From the NCBI GenBank assembly GCA_900316515.1, contig ONDE01000009.1:31723-95722 (forward strand): 64,000 nucleotides of DNA. The letters are read 5' to 3'. The position numbers and the translations under genes are program-made. Shown here piece by piece: positions 37,090 through 46,005 of this stretch (within the stretch, counting starts at the first letter, position 1; each line of letters begins with the position of its first letter). The notes under the pieces are model-generated. The model saw only the letters and a program-made list of their open reading frames with translations, did no database searches and had not been told where the DNA came from. The stretch is from an uncultured Bacteroidales bacterium. GTDB taxonomy: Bacteria; Bacteroidota; Bacteroidia; Bacteroidales; P3.

Positions 37090-37229
37090 AGTATATTGAA
37101 AATGGAAGTTAAAGAAGTTAGAGAAGTTAAAGAAGTTAAAACGATAGCTACGGCAGACAACATATTGCGACAGAATCAATTGTCTTAACTACTTGACTAC
37201 TTAACTACTTAACTCCTAAATAAAAGACT

Positions 37230-39881
37230 ATGGACGAAATAGAAGATATCAACCCCATCGATGAGGAACCCATCGAGGAACCTTTGCAGGAAGAAAGCGA
37301 GGGCTCTACCATGTCGTTGGGCAACATGTTCAAGGACTACTGGATAGACTATGCCTCTGATGTGATACTCGACCGCTCGGTGCCCGACATCGACGACGGC
37401 CTCAAGCCTGTGCAGCGCCGCATTCTCCACGCCATGAAGGAGACCGACGACGGCCGCTACACCAAGGTGGCCAATATCGTGGGCAACACTATGCAGTATC
37501 ACCCCCACGGCGATATGTCCATCAAGGACGCCTTGGTGAACATGGGACAGAAAGAGCTCCTTATCGACACCCAGGGTAACTGGGGCAACATACTCACCGG
37601 CGACGATGCCGCCGCCGGCCGTTACATCGAGGCCCGCCTCTCCAAGTTTGCCAAAGACGTGGTCTTCAACCCCAAGACCACACAGTGGAAGCCCAGCTAC
37701 GACGGCCGCAAGCAGGAACCCGTCACCCTCCCCATCAAGTTCCCGCTGCTGCTGGCTCAAGGCACCAAAGGTATTGCTGTCACTCTGACAAGTGTCATCA
37801 TGCCATACAACTTCTGCGAACTGCTCGAAAGCAGCATCAAGATACTGCAGAATGTACCCTTCGAGATATATCCCGACTTCCCGACCGGCGGCCTCATCGA
37901 TGTTTCGCGTTACAACGACGCTGCCGTCGGCGGTCGCCTCCGCATTCGCGCCAAGATGCACTATGACGACAAGCGCAAGGCTATTGTCATCACCGAACTG
38001 CCCTACACCGTTACCACCGACGTCCTCATCTCCAGCATCCTCACCGCCAACGACAAGGGCAAGATTAAAATCAAGAAGGTCGACGACAACACCGCCGCCG
38101 AAGTCGAAATAGTGGTCTATCTTCCTTCCGGCGTCAGCCCCGACCAGACCATCGACGCCCTCTACGCATTCACCTCGTGCCAGATCTCCTTCTCGCCACA
38201 GACCTGCGTCATCGTCGACGACAAGCCCGTCTTCATGACCGCCAGCGACATACTACGCCACAACACCTTCCGCACCCGCGACCTTCTGCGTCAGGAACTG
38301 GAAATCCAGCTCGGCGAACTCGAAGACCGTTGGCACTGGGTCTCCCTCGAAAAGATATTCTTCGAGAAAGGCATCTACAAGAAGATGGAGAAGAAGGACA
38401 GCAAGACATGGGACGAACAGGTCGATGACATGCTTGCCGCCTTTGGTCCATACCGCAAGAAGTTCAAACGCGAGATTACGCGCGACGACGTCCTCAAACT
38501 CACCGAGAAGCCTGTCCGCAAAATCTCCAAGTTCGACATCAAGAAGGCCGAACAGGAAATTGAAAGCATCGAGATGACCATCGATGAGGTGAAGAACCAC
38601 CTCGAGCATCTCACCGACTACGCTATACGCTACTTCCAGGATATACTGAAGAAATATGGCCACGGTCGCGAGCGCCGCACCGAGATACGCAACTTCGACG
38701 ACATCGAGGCCACCACCGTCGCCATCGCCAACGAGAAGCTCTACGTCAACTACCAGACCGGCTTCGTCGGCTGGGGCCTCAAACGCGAAGAGGGCGTCGA
38801 GGTCGCCTGCGAATGCTCCCGCCTCGACGACATCATCGTCTTCCGTCGCGACGGCACGATGATGGTCTCCAAAGTGCAGGAAAAAGGCTTCGTCGGCTCC
38901 AAGGACTGCAAAGAACTCCTCTTCGTCTCCGTCTTCCGCAAACGCGACGAACGCACCGTCTACAACCTTATCTACCGCGACGGCTCCTCCGGCTACGCCA
39001 TGGTCAAGCGTTTCTCCGTCACCTCCGTCACCCGCGACCGCGACTACGACCTCACCAAAGGCACTCGCGGCAGCCGCATCCTCTACTTCACCGCCAACCC
39101 CAACGGCGAGGCCGAAGTCGTCACCGTCCACCACGTCTCCAGCCCCAAGCTCAAGAAGGTCTCCTTCGACTTCGACTTCAAGACCCTCGCCATCAAAGGC
39201 CGCGATGCCATGGGCAACATACTCACACGCAACCCCGTCCGCTCCATAAACCTCAAGGACGAAGGCGTCTCCACACTCTCCGCACGCAAAATCTGGTTCG
39301 ACGAGAGCGTCAAGCGGCTCAATGTAAATGAGGCAGGCCGTTACCTGGGCGAGTTCCACGGCTCCGACAAGATTCTCGCCCTCATGCAGTCCGGTTTCTA
39401 CCGCACCACCTCCTTCGATCTGGCCAACCACTACGACGACGACCTCGTCGACCTCCGCAAGTTCCGCCCCGACCAGCCCGTCACCGTTCTCTACCGCTCT
39501 CCCGACGGCTACCCCTATCTCAAGCGTTTCATCCCCGAGGCCTCCGACCGCAAGATCCCCTTCCTCGACGAAGACGGCAGCACCCTCATCCAGCTCAATC
39601 TCGACTTCTATCCCCGCCTCGAGGTTGTCTACACCGAAGACAGCGGCAAGAAGATACAGAGCGAGATCATCGAAGTCGACGACTTCATCGCCGTCAAGTC
39701 CAACAAGGCACGCGGCAAACGCGTCACCACCTTCGCAGTCCAGCAGTTCAACTGGCTCCAGCCACTCAAGGAAGACCCCGAGCCGGAACCCGACAACGAC
39801 GAGTCCGACCAAACCGAGGCCTCTCTTACCCCCGATGACCGCCAGGGCTTTGCCGAAGGCACTCAAACTCAACTGTTTTAG
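37230..39881 (+). CDS. parC: DNA topoisomerase IV subunit A-like (GyrA/ParC family)
   Basis: 883-aa type IIA topoisomerase A subunit that decatenates daughter chromosomes. The breakage-reunion domain has SVPDIDDGLKPVQRRILHAM, YHPHGDMSIKDALVNMGQ and catalytic Tyr132 (AAAGRYIEARLSKF). The C-terminal beta-pinwheel (about 490-830) has RDGTMMVSKVQEKGFVG blades and no clear GyrA box, which supports ParC over GyrA. The tail is acidic (EDPEPEPDNDESDQTE). In Bacteroidota this subtype is annotated ParC; a separate gyrA is expected elsewhere. The N-terminal acidic extension (1-28) is unremarkable. Confidence 0.92.
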   Translation: MDEIEDINPIDEEPIEEPLQEESEGSTMSLGNMFKDYWIDYASDVILDRSVPDIDDGLKPVQRRILHAMKETDDGRYTKVANIVGNTMQYHPHGDMSIKDALVNMGQKELLIDTQGNWGNILTGDDAAAGRYIEARLSKFAKDVVFNPKTTQWKPSYDGRKQEPVTLPIKFPLLLAQGTKGIAVTLTSVIMPYNFCELLESSIKILQNVPFEIYPDFPTGGLIDVSRYNDAAVGGRLRIRAKMHYDDKRKAIVITELPYTVTTDVLISSILTANDKGKIKIKKVDDNTAAEVEIVVYLPSGVSPDQTIDALYAFTSCQISFSPQTCVIVDDKPVFMTASDILRHNTFRTRDLLRQELEIQLGELEDRWHWVSLEKIFFEKGIYKKMEKKDSKTWDEQVDDMLAAFGPYRKKFKREITRDDVLKLTEKPVRKISKFDIKKAEQEIESIEMTIDEVKNHLEHLTDYAIRYFQDILKKYGHGRERRTEIRNFDDIEATTVAIANEKLYVNYQTGFVGWGLKREEGVEVACECSRLDDIIVFRRDGTMMVSKVQEKGFVGSKDCKELLFVSVFRKRDERTVYNLIYRDGSSGYAMVKRFSVTSVTRDRDYDLTKGTRGSRILYFTANPNGEAEVVTVHHVSSPKLKKVSFDFDFKTLAIKGRDAMGNILTRNPVRSINLKDEGVSTLSARKIWFDESVKRLNVNEAGRYLGEFHGSDKILALMQSGFYRTTSFDLANHYDDDLVDLRKFRPDQPVTVLYRSPDGYPYLKRFIPEASDRKIPFLDEDGSTLIQLNLDFYPRLEVVYTEDSGKKIQSEIIEVDDFIAVKSNKARGKRVTTFAVQQFNWLQPLKEDPEPEPDNDESDQTEASLTPDDRQGFAEGTQTQLF

Positions 39882-39883
39882 TA

Positions 39884-40036
39884 ATGAATTGTGAACTGTA
39901 AGCTGTAAGTGGGGCTCACTTAAAACTTAAAGCTCACTTAAAACTTAAAGCTTAAAACTTAAATAACGGCCGCCGCCTCACTTAAAACTTAAAGCTTAAA
40001 ACTTAAAACTTAAAGCTTAAAGCTTAAAACTTAAAT
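39884..40036. repeat. Word-repeat spacer (ACTTAAAGCTTAAA family)
   Basis: The whole gap between parC and the next gene is composed of AAAACTTAAAGCTTAAA and CTCACTTAAAACTT words, with one GC-rich interruption (AACGGCCGCCGCCTC). No promoter or gene seen. Confidence 0.75.
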
Positions 40037-40038
40037 AT

Positions 40039-41232
40039 ATGAAAATCCTCGTCGTCCTCCCGCGTTTCCCATATCCCCTCGACAAAGGCGACAAACTCCG
40101 CGCCTACCACCAAATCGTCGAGCTCTCCAAACGCCACGAGATACACCTCTTCTGCGTCAGTCACCTGCGTGTCCCGGAGGAAAGCATCCGCGCCCTCGAG
40201 CCCTACTGCCGCCAGATACGCGTCGTCCGGCTCAACCCACTCGTCTGCTACATCAACATCCTCTGCAACTGGTTCGCCTCCAAATCCCTCCAGATGGGCT
40301 TCTGGAACACCTCCCGCTCCAAGCGCCTTTGCCGCCGCTTCGCCGCCCAAGTCCAGCCCGACGTCGTATACAACCAGATGATCCGCACCATGCCCCTGGC
40401 GGCACGCCTGCCGTTCCCAAAGGTGATGGACTTCCAAGACGCCCTCTCCATGAATACCGAGCGCCGCATGGAGCAGACCACAGGCTTCTGGCACTATGTG
40501 CTGCACTACGAGTTCAAGATGCTGCGCTCGTCCGAGTACAACGCTTTCTCATTCTTCGACGGTCTCACCATCATCAGCGAGACTGACAGCGAGGCCATTC
40601 CCCACAAGAAGAACGGCGAGATACGCATTGTTCCCAACGGCGTAGATACTGACTACTTCAATACTACCCACTACCCACTACCCACTACCCACTCAATATG
40701 TTTCTGCGGCAACATGTCCTACGCCCCCAACGTCGACGCTGCCTGCTTCCTCGTCCGCGAGGTGATGCCCTTGGTGTGGGAGTATTGTCCCTATGCTACT
40801 GTGCTGATTGCCGGTGCCGATCCCACGCCCGCAGTACGGGCGTTGGCTTCCAAGGCATTGAAACCCCAGAAGGTAACGGTTAGCGGACGTATGCCCGACA
40901 TCCGCGACGCCTACGCCTCGTCGCAGGTCTTTGTGGCCCCTATGCGCATAGGCAGTGGCTTGCAGAACAAGCTGCTCGAGGCAATGGCTATGCAGAAGCC
41001 GTGCGTCACGACAAGCCTGGCCAATGCCGCCCTTGGTGCAACATCGGGCGACCAGCTGTTTGTCGGCGACAGCAAGGAAGATTTGGCCTACTGGATTTGT
41101 CTGCTTCTTGGTTCCAAAGATGTGCGTACTCGCATTGCTGAGGAAGGCAATCGTTTCGTCCAGCAGCACTACTCCTGGCCCGCCGCCGTAAAACCCTTAG
41201 AAGAACTCCTGGATGCAGTGGTCGCCAAATAA
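40039..41232 (+). CDS. Glycosyltransferase, GT4-like (TIGR03087-like)
   Basis: 397-aa GT-B enzyme. N-terminus MKILVVLPRFPYPLDKGDKLRAYHQIVELSKRH type motif (KGDKLRAYH), central MDFQDALSMNTERRM, donor half with IRIVPNGVDTDYF, CFCGNMSYAPNVDAACFLVREVMPLVW, VSGRMPDIRDAYASSQVFVAPMRIGSGLQNKLLEAMAMQKPCVTT. The order and motifs match the TIGR03087 sugar transferases. Between DTDYF and CFCGN lies NTTHYPLPTTHSI, encoded by four tandem ACTACCC words (40660-40692): an in-frame insertion in a site of the fold that tolerates loops. Its end overlaps hflX by 20 bp. Confidence 0.88.
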   Translation: MKILVVLPRFPYPLDKGDKLRAYHQIVELSKRHEIHLFCVSHLRVPEESIRALEPYCRQIRVVRLNPLVCYINILCNWFASKSLQMGFWNTSRSKRLCRRFAAQVQPDVVYNQMIRTMPLAARLPFPKVMDFQDALSMNTERRMEQTTGFWHYVLHYEFKMLRSSEYNAFSFFDGLTIISETDSEAIPHKKNGEIRIVPNGVDTDYFNTTHYPLPTTHSICFCGNMSYAPNVDAACFLVREVMPLVWEYCPYATVLIAGADPTPAVRALASKALKPQKVTVSGRMPDIRDAYASSQVFVAPMRIGSGLQNKLLEAMAMQKPCVTTSLANAALGATSGDQLFVGDSKEDLAYWICLLLGSKDVRTRIAEEGNRFVQQHYSWPAAVKPLEELLDAVVAK

Positions 41233-42547
41233 ACAAGGCAAATTCAGAAACGCCATTGATGGTGAACGCGACCGCAAGGGCGCGAACGTATCAATTGGTG
41301 AACGCGACCGCAAGGGCGCGAACGTATCAATTGGTGAACGCGACCGCAAGGGCGCGAATGCCATCGATGGGAAACGTCCATCTCCCCAGGAGCGCAACAC
41401 CTTCAGCACCGACGTGGTGCCCGAGAAGGCCATCCTCGTCGCCGTCTGCCCGTCGGGACAGACTATGGAGCGTACCGAGGAATACCTCGCCGAGCTTGCC
41501 TTCCTTCTCGAGACCGCTGGCGGCATCTGTGTCAAGAAGGTCATCCAGAAGCTCGAGCGGCCCGACACCCGCACCTACCTCGGCTCCGGCAAGCTCGAGG
41601 AACTCAAGGAATACAAGCAGGCCCTCGACGCCGACTTCATCGTCGTCGACGACGAACTCTCGCCTGCACAGCTCCGCAACCTGGAAAAGGAGATGCAATG
41701 CCGCATACTTGACCGCACAACGCTCATCCTCGACATCTTCGCCAAGCGGGCGCGCACATCGACGGCGAGGACGCAGGTCGAACTGGCTCAGCTGCAGTAC
41801 ATGCTCCCTCGTCTTACACGCATGTGGACCCACCTCGAACGCCAACGTGGCGGCATAGGCATGCGCGGCCCCGGCGAGACGCAGATTGAAACCGACCGCC
41901 GCCTCATCAAGGAGAAGATATCGCTCCTCCGCCAGCAACTGGCCTCCATCGACAAGCAGAAGACGCTGCAGCGCAAGAACCGCGAGAGCCTGGTGAGGGT
42001 GGCGTTGGTGGGATATACCAACGTGGGGAAGAGCACGCTGATGAATGTGCTCTCGAAGAGCGATGTTTTTGCCGAGAACAAACTGTTCGCCACGCTCGAC
42101 ACTACGGTGCGCAAGGTGGTGATAGGCAACCTGCCGTTCCTTCTTACCGACACGGTGGGCTTCATCCGCAAGTTGCCTACACAGCTCGTCGAATCGTTCA
42201 AAAGCACACTGGACGAGGTGGTCGAAGCCGACTTGCTGCTGCATGTGGTTGATCTCTCGCATCCCGACCACGAGGAACAGATAGCCGCGGTGAACCGCAC
42301 CCTCGCCGACATCGGCGCCGCCGACAAACCGACGATACTCGTCTATAACAAGATTGACGCTGTCGCCAAAGAGGAAGAAAAGGAAGGTGAGGAATCGGAA
42401 CAATGTGCTACGCCGGAAGGCAAGACTGATGTGTTGTTCATCTCAGCCGCGCAGAAACTGAATATCGACGTCCTGCGCGACACCCTCTACAACGAGGTCT
42501 CGCGCATCCACGCAATACGTTATCCGTACAACAATTTTCTGTATTAA
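41213..42547 (+). CDS. hflX: GTPase HflX with repeat-expanded N-terminus
   Basis: 444-aa ribosome-associated GTPase that splits stalled 70S ribosomes. HflX domain: TRTYLGSGKLEELKEY, then GIGMRGPGETQIETDRR; G domain: GYTNVGKST (G1), DTVGFI (G3), YNKIDA (G4) and SAAQ (G5). Residues about 17-52 are three 12-residue repeats ending GANVSI or GANAID (GERDRKGANVSI), encoded by a 36-bp tandem repeat and absent from the family. ATG at 41213 overlaps the previous gene by 20 bp and includes the repeats; no later ATG precedes the conserved domain apart from one near its start, so the repeats are probably translated. Confidence 0.92.
   Translation: MQWSPNKQGKFRNAIDGERDRKGANVSIGERDRKGANVSIGERDRKGANAIDGKRPSPQERNTFSTDVVPEKAILVAVCPSGQTMERTEEYLAELAFLLETAGGICVKKVIQKLERPDTRTYLGSGKLEELKEYKQALDADFIVVDDELSPAQLRNLEKEMQCRILDRTTLILDIFAKRARTSTARTQVELAQLQYMLPRLTRMWTHLERQRGGIGMRGPGETQIETDRRLIKEKISLLRQQLASIDKQKTLQRKNRESLVRVALVGYTNVGKSTLMNVLSKSDVFAENKLFATLDTTVRKVVIGNLPFLLTDTVGFIRKLPTQLVESFKSTLDEVVEADLLLHVVDLSHPDHEEQIAAVNRTLADIGAADKPTILVYNKIDAVAKEEEKEGEESEQCATPEGKTDVLFISAAQKLNIDVLRDTLYNEVSRIHAIRYPYNNFLY
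41261..41368 (+). repeat. 36-bp tandem repeat, three copies, inside hflX
   Basis: Unit starts GGTGAACGCGACCGCAAGGG. Copies at 41261-41296 and 41297-41332 are identical; the third (41333-41368) diverges at its end. Length is a multiple of three, so copy-number change would keep the frame. Confidence 0.9.
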
Positions 42548-42591
42548 GCCCCATCGGGGCGCCATGTTTTATCCGTGGGCGAAACCCACGG
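42548..42591. repeat. Two REP-like hairpins between hflX and uvrC
   Basis: GCCCC-ATC-GGGGC (42548-42560) immediately after the hflX stop, then CCGTGGG-CGAAA-CCCACGG (42573-42591). They sit between convergent genes and may act as terminator or mRNA stabiliser; similar paired hairpins recur in Bacteroidota intergenic regions. Confidence 0.6.
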
Positions 42592-42641
42592 AACGAGCAG
42601 CTTCCTTCGGTTACTTTTTAAAGTTGGGCAAAAAAAACTCT

Positions 42642-44459
42642 TTATGTGCGGTGCAGGTGGTCGTAGACCAGCTGGGCTTTTGCGGGACCGATGGCGGCGG
42701 AGAGGTCGTCGAGGGTCTGCAGGCCTATCTGCTTGACGCTGCCGAAACGCAGCAGGAGGTCGTGGGCGGTTTTGTCTCCGATGCCGGGGATGTCGGTGAG
42801 GGCGGTGCGGAGTGTGCCTTTGGAGCGTTTGTCTTTGTGGAAGGTGATGGCAAAGCGGTGGACTTCGTTCTGTATCTGTTCCATGAGGTGGAACACGGCA
42901 TCGGTGGGTTTGAGGCCGACAACGGCTATCTCGCCCCGTTCGTTGAAACGGAGCATCTCGTTGGTACGGTGGCGGTCGTCTTTGGCGAGTCCGGCGATGG
43001 GAATGTTGAGGTGCAGCTGGTCGACGATGACCTGGCGGGCGACGTGCATCTGGCCCTCGCCGCCGTCGACGATGAGTAGGTCGGGCAGAGGCTTGCCTTC
43101 GGTGGACAGGCGGCTGTAGCGGCGCTGGATGACTTCGGCCATTGAGGCATAGTCGTCGGGACCTTCCACTGTCTTTATATTGAATTTGCGGTATTCGTTG
43201 CGGTTGGGCTTGCCGGCAGAGAAGCGCACCATGCCTGCCACGGGGTAGGCGCCCTGGATGTTGGAGTTGTCGAAGCACTCTATCTCCATGGGCATAGTTG
43301 GGAGCTGCAGTGCGCGCTGGAGCCGCTCGAGGGTTTTCACAGCCTGGGGTGCTGCGTCGCCCTGGGTGAGGGCGCGCTGGTGGCGGCACTGCTTCTGGTA
43401 GCTTTCCACGTTGCGGAAGGCGAGGTCGAGGAGTTTGCGGCGGTCGCCTTTTGGCTCATAGGTCTGTTTGAGGTATTCTTCAGGCAGGTCGGGAACGGCG
43501 AAGGGCAGTATGACTTCGGGAGCGGTGCTCTGCGACTGCTGGTGGTAGGAGGGTATGGCGGTGGCGAGCAGCTCGGCATCGCTCTCGTCGAGTTGTTTCT
43601 TTATCTCGTTGCAGATGCTGTAGATGATGGCACCGTGTTTCACGCGGAGGAAGCTGACGTAGGCGTACCGTTCGTCGCTGAGGATGGCGACGACGTCGAC
43701 GTCGGCGACGCGTGTGTCTACCACGGTGGAGCGGCTCTGGTACTCCTCGAGGAGGTGGAGCTTGCGCTTGATGGCGTCGGCATCCTCGAAGCGGAGCTCC
43801 TCGGCGGCGGCATACATCTGGCGTTTCATCTGGTCGAGTATGTCGCCGAAGTCGCCCTTCAGAATGCGGCGTATGTTCTCGATGGTGCTCAGATAGTCCT
43901 CACGGCTCTGCAGCCCCGCACAAGGGGCGCCGCAGAGACCTATCTGGTGTTTCATGCAAGGGCGCTTGCCCATGTGGTCGCATGTGCGGTACTGGAACAG
44001 CGAGCGTATGATGTCCTGCAGTTCGCGTAGTATGCGGCCGTTGGGGTAGGGGCCGAAGTACTGGCCCTTGATATTATGTCGGCGGGTGTAGAGGAGGCGG
44101 GGATATTCCTCGTCGGTGATGCAGAGGTAGGGGTAGGACTTGTCGTCCTTGAGCATGGAATTGTAGCGTGGCTGGTAGCGTTTGATGAGGGAGTTTTCGA
44201 GGAGAAGGGCATCGACCTCGGTGGCGACGACGGTGACACGGATGTCGCAGACAGAGCGCACGAGCATCTTGATCTTGGGCGATTTGTCATCGTAGTGGGA
44301 GAAGTAGGAGGAGACGCGGCGCTGGAGGTTGCGGGCCTTGCCGACATATATGACCTTGCCGTCGGCATCGAGGTGCTGGTAGACACCGGGACTTTCGGGG
44401 ATGGTCTTGAGCCGCAGGGCGATGCGGTCGATGTTTGGATTGATGGATGAGTCGATCAT
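42642..44459 (-). CDS. uvrC: Excinuclease ABC subunit C (UvrC)
   Basis: 605-aa nuclease subunit making both incisions in nucleotide excision repair. GIY-YIG domain at the N-terminus (PESPGVYQHLDADGKVIYVGKARNLQRRV), the Cys cluster of CDHMGKRPCMKHQIGLCGAPC, UVR region (RFEDADAIKRKLHLLEEY), RNase-H-like domain with IECFDNSNIQG and LLIVDGGEGQM, and C-terminal helix-hairpin-helix (LTDIPGIGDKTAHDLLLRFG). Length is normal. ATG overlaps the stop of the upstream lipoprotein gene by 4 bp (ATGA), indicating coupling. Distal gene of a five-gene minus-strand operon. Confidence 0.97.
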   Translation of the reverse strand: MIDSSINPNIDRIALRLKTIPESPGVYQHLDADGKVIYVGKARNLQRRVSSYFSHYDDKSPKIKMLVRSVCDIRVTVVATEVDALLLENSLIKRYQPRYNSMLKDDKSYPYLCITDEEYPRLLYTRRHNIKGQYFGPYPNGRILRELQDIIRSLFQYRTCDHMGKRPCMKHQIGLCGAPCAGLQSREDYLSTIENIRRILKGDFGDILDQMKRQMYAAAEELRFEDADAIKRKLHLLEEYQSRSTVVDTRVADVDVVAILSDERYAYVSFLRVKHGAIIYSICNEIKKQLDESDAELLATAIPSYHQQSQSTAPEVILPFAVPDLPEEYLKQTYEPKGDRRKLLDLAFRNVESYQKQCRHQRALTQGDAAPQAVKTLERLQRALQLPTMPMEIECFDNSNIQGAYPVAGMVRFSAGKPNRNEYRKFNIKTVEGPDDYASMAEVIQRRYSRLSTEGKPLPDLLIVDGGEGQMHVARQVIVDQLHLNIPIAGLAKDDRHRTNEMLRFNERGEIAVVGLKPTDAVFHLMEQIQNEVHRFAITFHKDKRSKGTLRTALTDIPGIGDKTAHDLLLRFGSVKQIGLQTLDDLSAAIGPAKAQLVYDHLHRT

Positions 44460-44947
44460 TTATCCATGTCGTAGTCCAGCGGTGCTCGGCTGATGGTGAC
44501 GTGAATGGAGTGGATGCCTTCGAGGTCGTACTGCGAGGTGGTCTGGCCTATCTCCATGCGGTGGGTGCCTGTGCTGTTGAAGCTGAAGAAGGCACGGATG
44601 CGGCGGTTGGCGGTGCGGCGGGTGGAGTTGTTGCCTGGCAGCATCTCGCCGCGCCAGCGGCCGTTCTCGGTGAAGGGCACTTCGGCGTAGAAGGAGCGCT
44701 GCTCGCCGGCAGGTGAGTATAGGTTGAAGAGCAGGGGTACGGTGCGGTAGCGGTAGACGGCGGTGTCGATGACGGCGGTGACATCGATGTTGTAGTAGTC
44801 CTCGATGTTGCCGACATTGACCTCGAAGACCTCGGGGGTGAAGCGGTTCCAGACGTTGTTCTCAAAGGTGCGCTCGTCGTCGAGAAGAGGCTTGTTGCAT
44901 GAGCACAGCAACAAAGTAATTATTATGGGAAATAATATCTTCTTCAT
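44456..44947 (-). CDS. GldH-like lipoprotein
   Basis: 163 aa. Lipoprotein signal IIITLLLCSCNK; the mature part (ERTFENNVWNRFTPEVFEVNV, YNIDVTAVIDTAVYRYRTVPLLFNLYSP, RMEIGQTTSQYDLEGIHSIHVTI) resembles GldH, an accessory lipoprotein of gliding/type IX-related systems that also occurs in non-gliding Bacteroidales. Similarity is moderate and judged by eye, so no gene symbol is given. It lies 33 bp after asd in the same direction and overlaps uvrC by 4 bp. Two T9SS cargo-like genes are just upstream, consistent with a secretion context. Confidence 0.65.
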   Translation of the reverse strand: MKKILFPIIITLLLCSCNKPLLDDERTFENNVWNRFTPEVFEVNVGNIEDYYNIDVTAVIDTAVYRYRTVPLLFNLYSPAGEQRSFYAEVPFTENGRWRGEMLPGNNSTRRTANRRIRAFFSFNSTGTHRMEIGQTTSQYDLEGIHSIHVTISRAPLDYDMDK

Positions 44948-44980
44948 TTCAACTCGTTAACTCTTAAACTTTTCAACTCT

Positions 44981-45988
44981 TTAACTCCTTTTGATCAGTT
45001 CCTGCATTATCTGGACGGCGTTGGTGGCGGCCCCTTTGCGGATGTTGTCGGCGCAGACCCACAAGTTGAGGCTGTTGGGCTGCGAGGGGTCGCGGCGGAT
45101 GCGTCCTACCCATACTTCGTCGCGGTGGTGTGAGAGGATGGGCATGGGGTAGCGGTTGGTGGCGGGGTCGTCGTAGAGGATTACTCCCGGAGTGTCGGCA
45201 ATGAGTCGGCGCACGTGGTCGAGGTCGAAGTCTTTGAGCAGCTCGACGTTGACGGCTTCGCTATGGCCGCCGACGACAGGCACACGCACTACCGTGGCGG
45301 TGATGGCAATGGAGGGGTCGGCGAAAATCTTGCGGGTTTCGTCGACCAGTTTCTGTTCCTCGGTGGTGTATCCGTCGGGCAGGAAGTCGCCGCCGTGGGG
45401 GAAGAGGTTGCGGTGGATGGGGTAGGGGTAGGCCTGCTCGGCAGGGGTCTCGCCGCGTTCTTCGGCCTCGAGCTGGCGCACGGCCTTGATGCCTGTGCCG
45501 GTGATGCTCTGGTAGGTGGAGATGACAAGTCGGCGGATGCCGTATTCGCGTTCGAGGGCCGAGATGGCCAGCACCATCTGTATCGTGGAGCAGTTGGGAT
45601 TGGCAATTATTATTGCGTTATTGTGCGATTGCGTCAATGCGGCAGTGGCGGCGGAGATGTTGATCTCGGGGACCACGAGGGGTATCTGAGGGTCTTTGCG
45701 CCAGGCTGAGCTGTTGTCGATGACGGTGGTGCCGACAGAGACGAAGCGAGGGGCATACTGGCGCGAGGCGGACGCGCCGGCCGAGAAGATGGCGTATCGC
45801 GGACAGGCGGCAATGGCGTCGTCGACGCTTACGACGGTGAGTCTGCGGCCTGCGAAATCTATTTCTTTTCCGACGGAACGTTCAGAGGCGGCGGGGATTA
45901 TCTCCTCGTTGGCGAATCCTCGTTCGGCAAGGACTGTGAGCATCTCGCGCCCCACAAGGCCGGTGGCTCCTACTACAGCGATTTTCAT
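44981..45988 (-). CDS. asd: Aspartate-semialdehyde dehydrogenase
   Basis: 335-aa enzyme of the lysine/threonine/methionine and diaminopimelate pathways. NADP-binding GATGLVGREM (8-17), SAGASASRQYAPRF, catalytic Cys in ANPNCSTIQMV (about 128), HRNLFPHGGDF, and VRVPVVGGHSEAVNVEL. The stretch ALTQSHNNAI just before IANPNC is built from ACGCAATC/ACGCAAT words (45604-45645) and appears to be a small in-frame insertion next to the active-site loop. Starts 17 bp after the T9SS protein gene. Confidence 0.95.
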   Translation of the reverse strand: MKIAVVGATGLVGREMLTVLAERGFANEEIIPAASERSVGKEIDFAGRRLTVVSVDDAIAACPRYAIFSAGASASRQYAPRFVSVGTTVIDNSSAWRKDPQIPLVVPEINISAATAALTQSHNNAIIIANPNCSTIQMVLAISALEREYGIRRLVISTYQSITGTGIKAVRQLEAEERGETPAEQAYPYPIHRNLFPHGGDFLPDGYTTEEQKLVDETRKIFADPSIAITATVVRVPVVGGHSEAVNVELLKDFDLDHVRRLIADTPGVILYDDPATNRYPMPILSHHRDEVWVGRIRRDPSQPNSLNLWVCADNIRKGAATNAVQIMQELIKRS

Positions 45989-46005
45989 TGGTTGGTGGTT
46001 AGTGG

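Noticed and set aside
38253..39872. 539-aa open frame antisense to parC
   Set aside because: Shadow of parC's third-position GC bias; no signal, motif or promoter.
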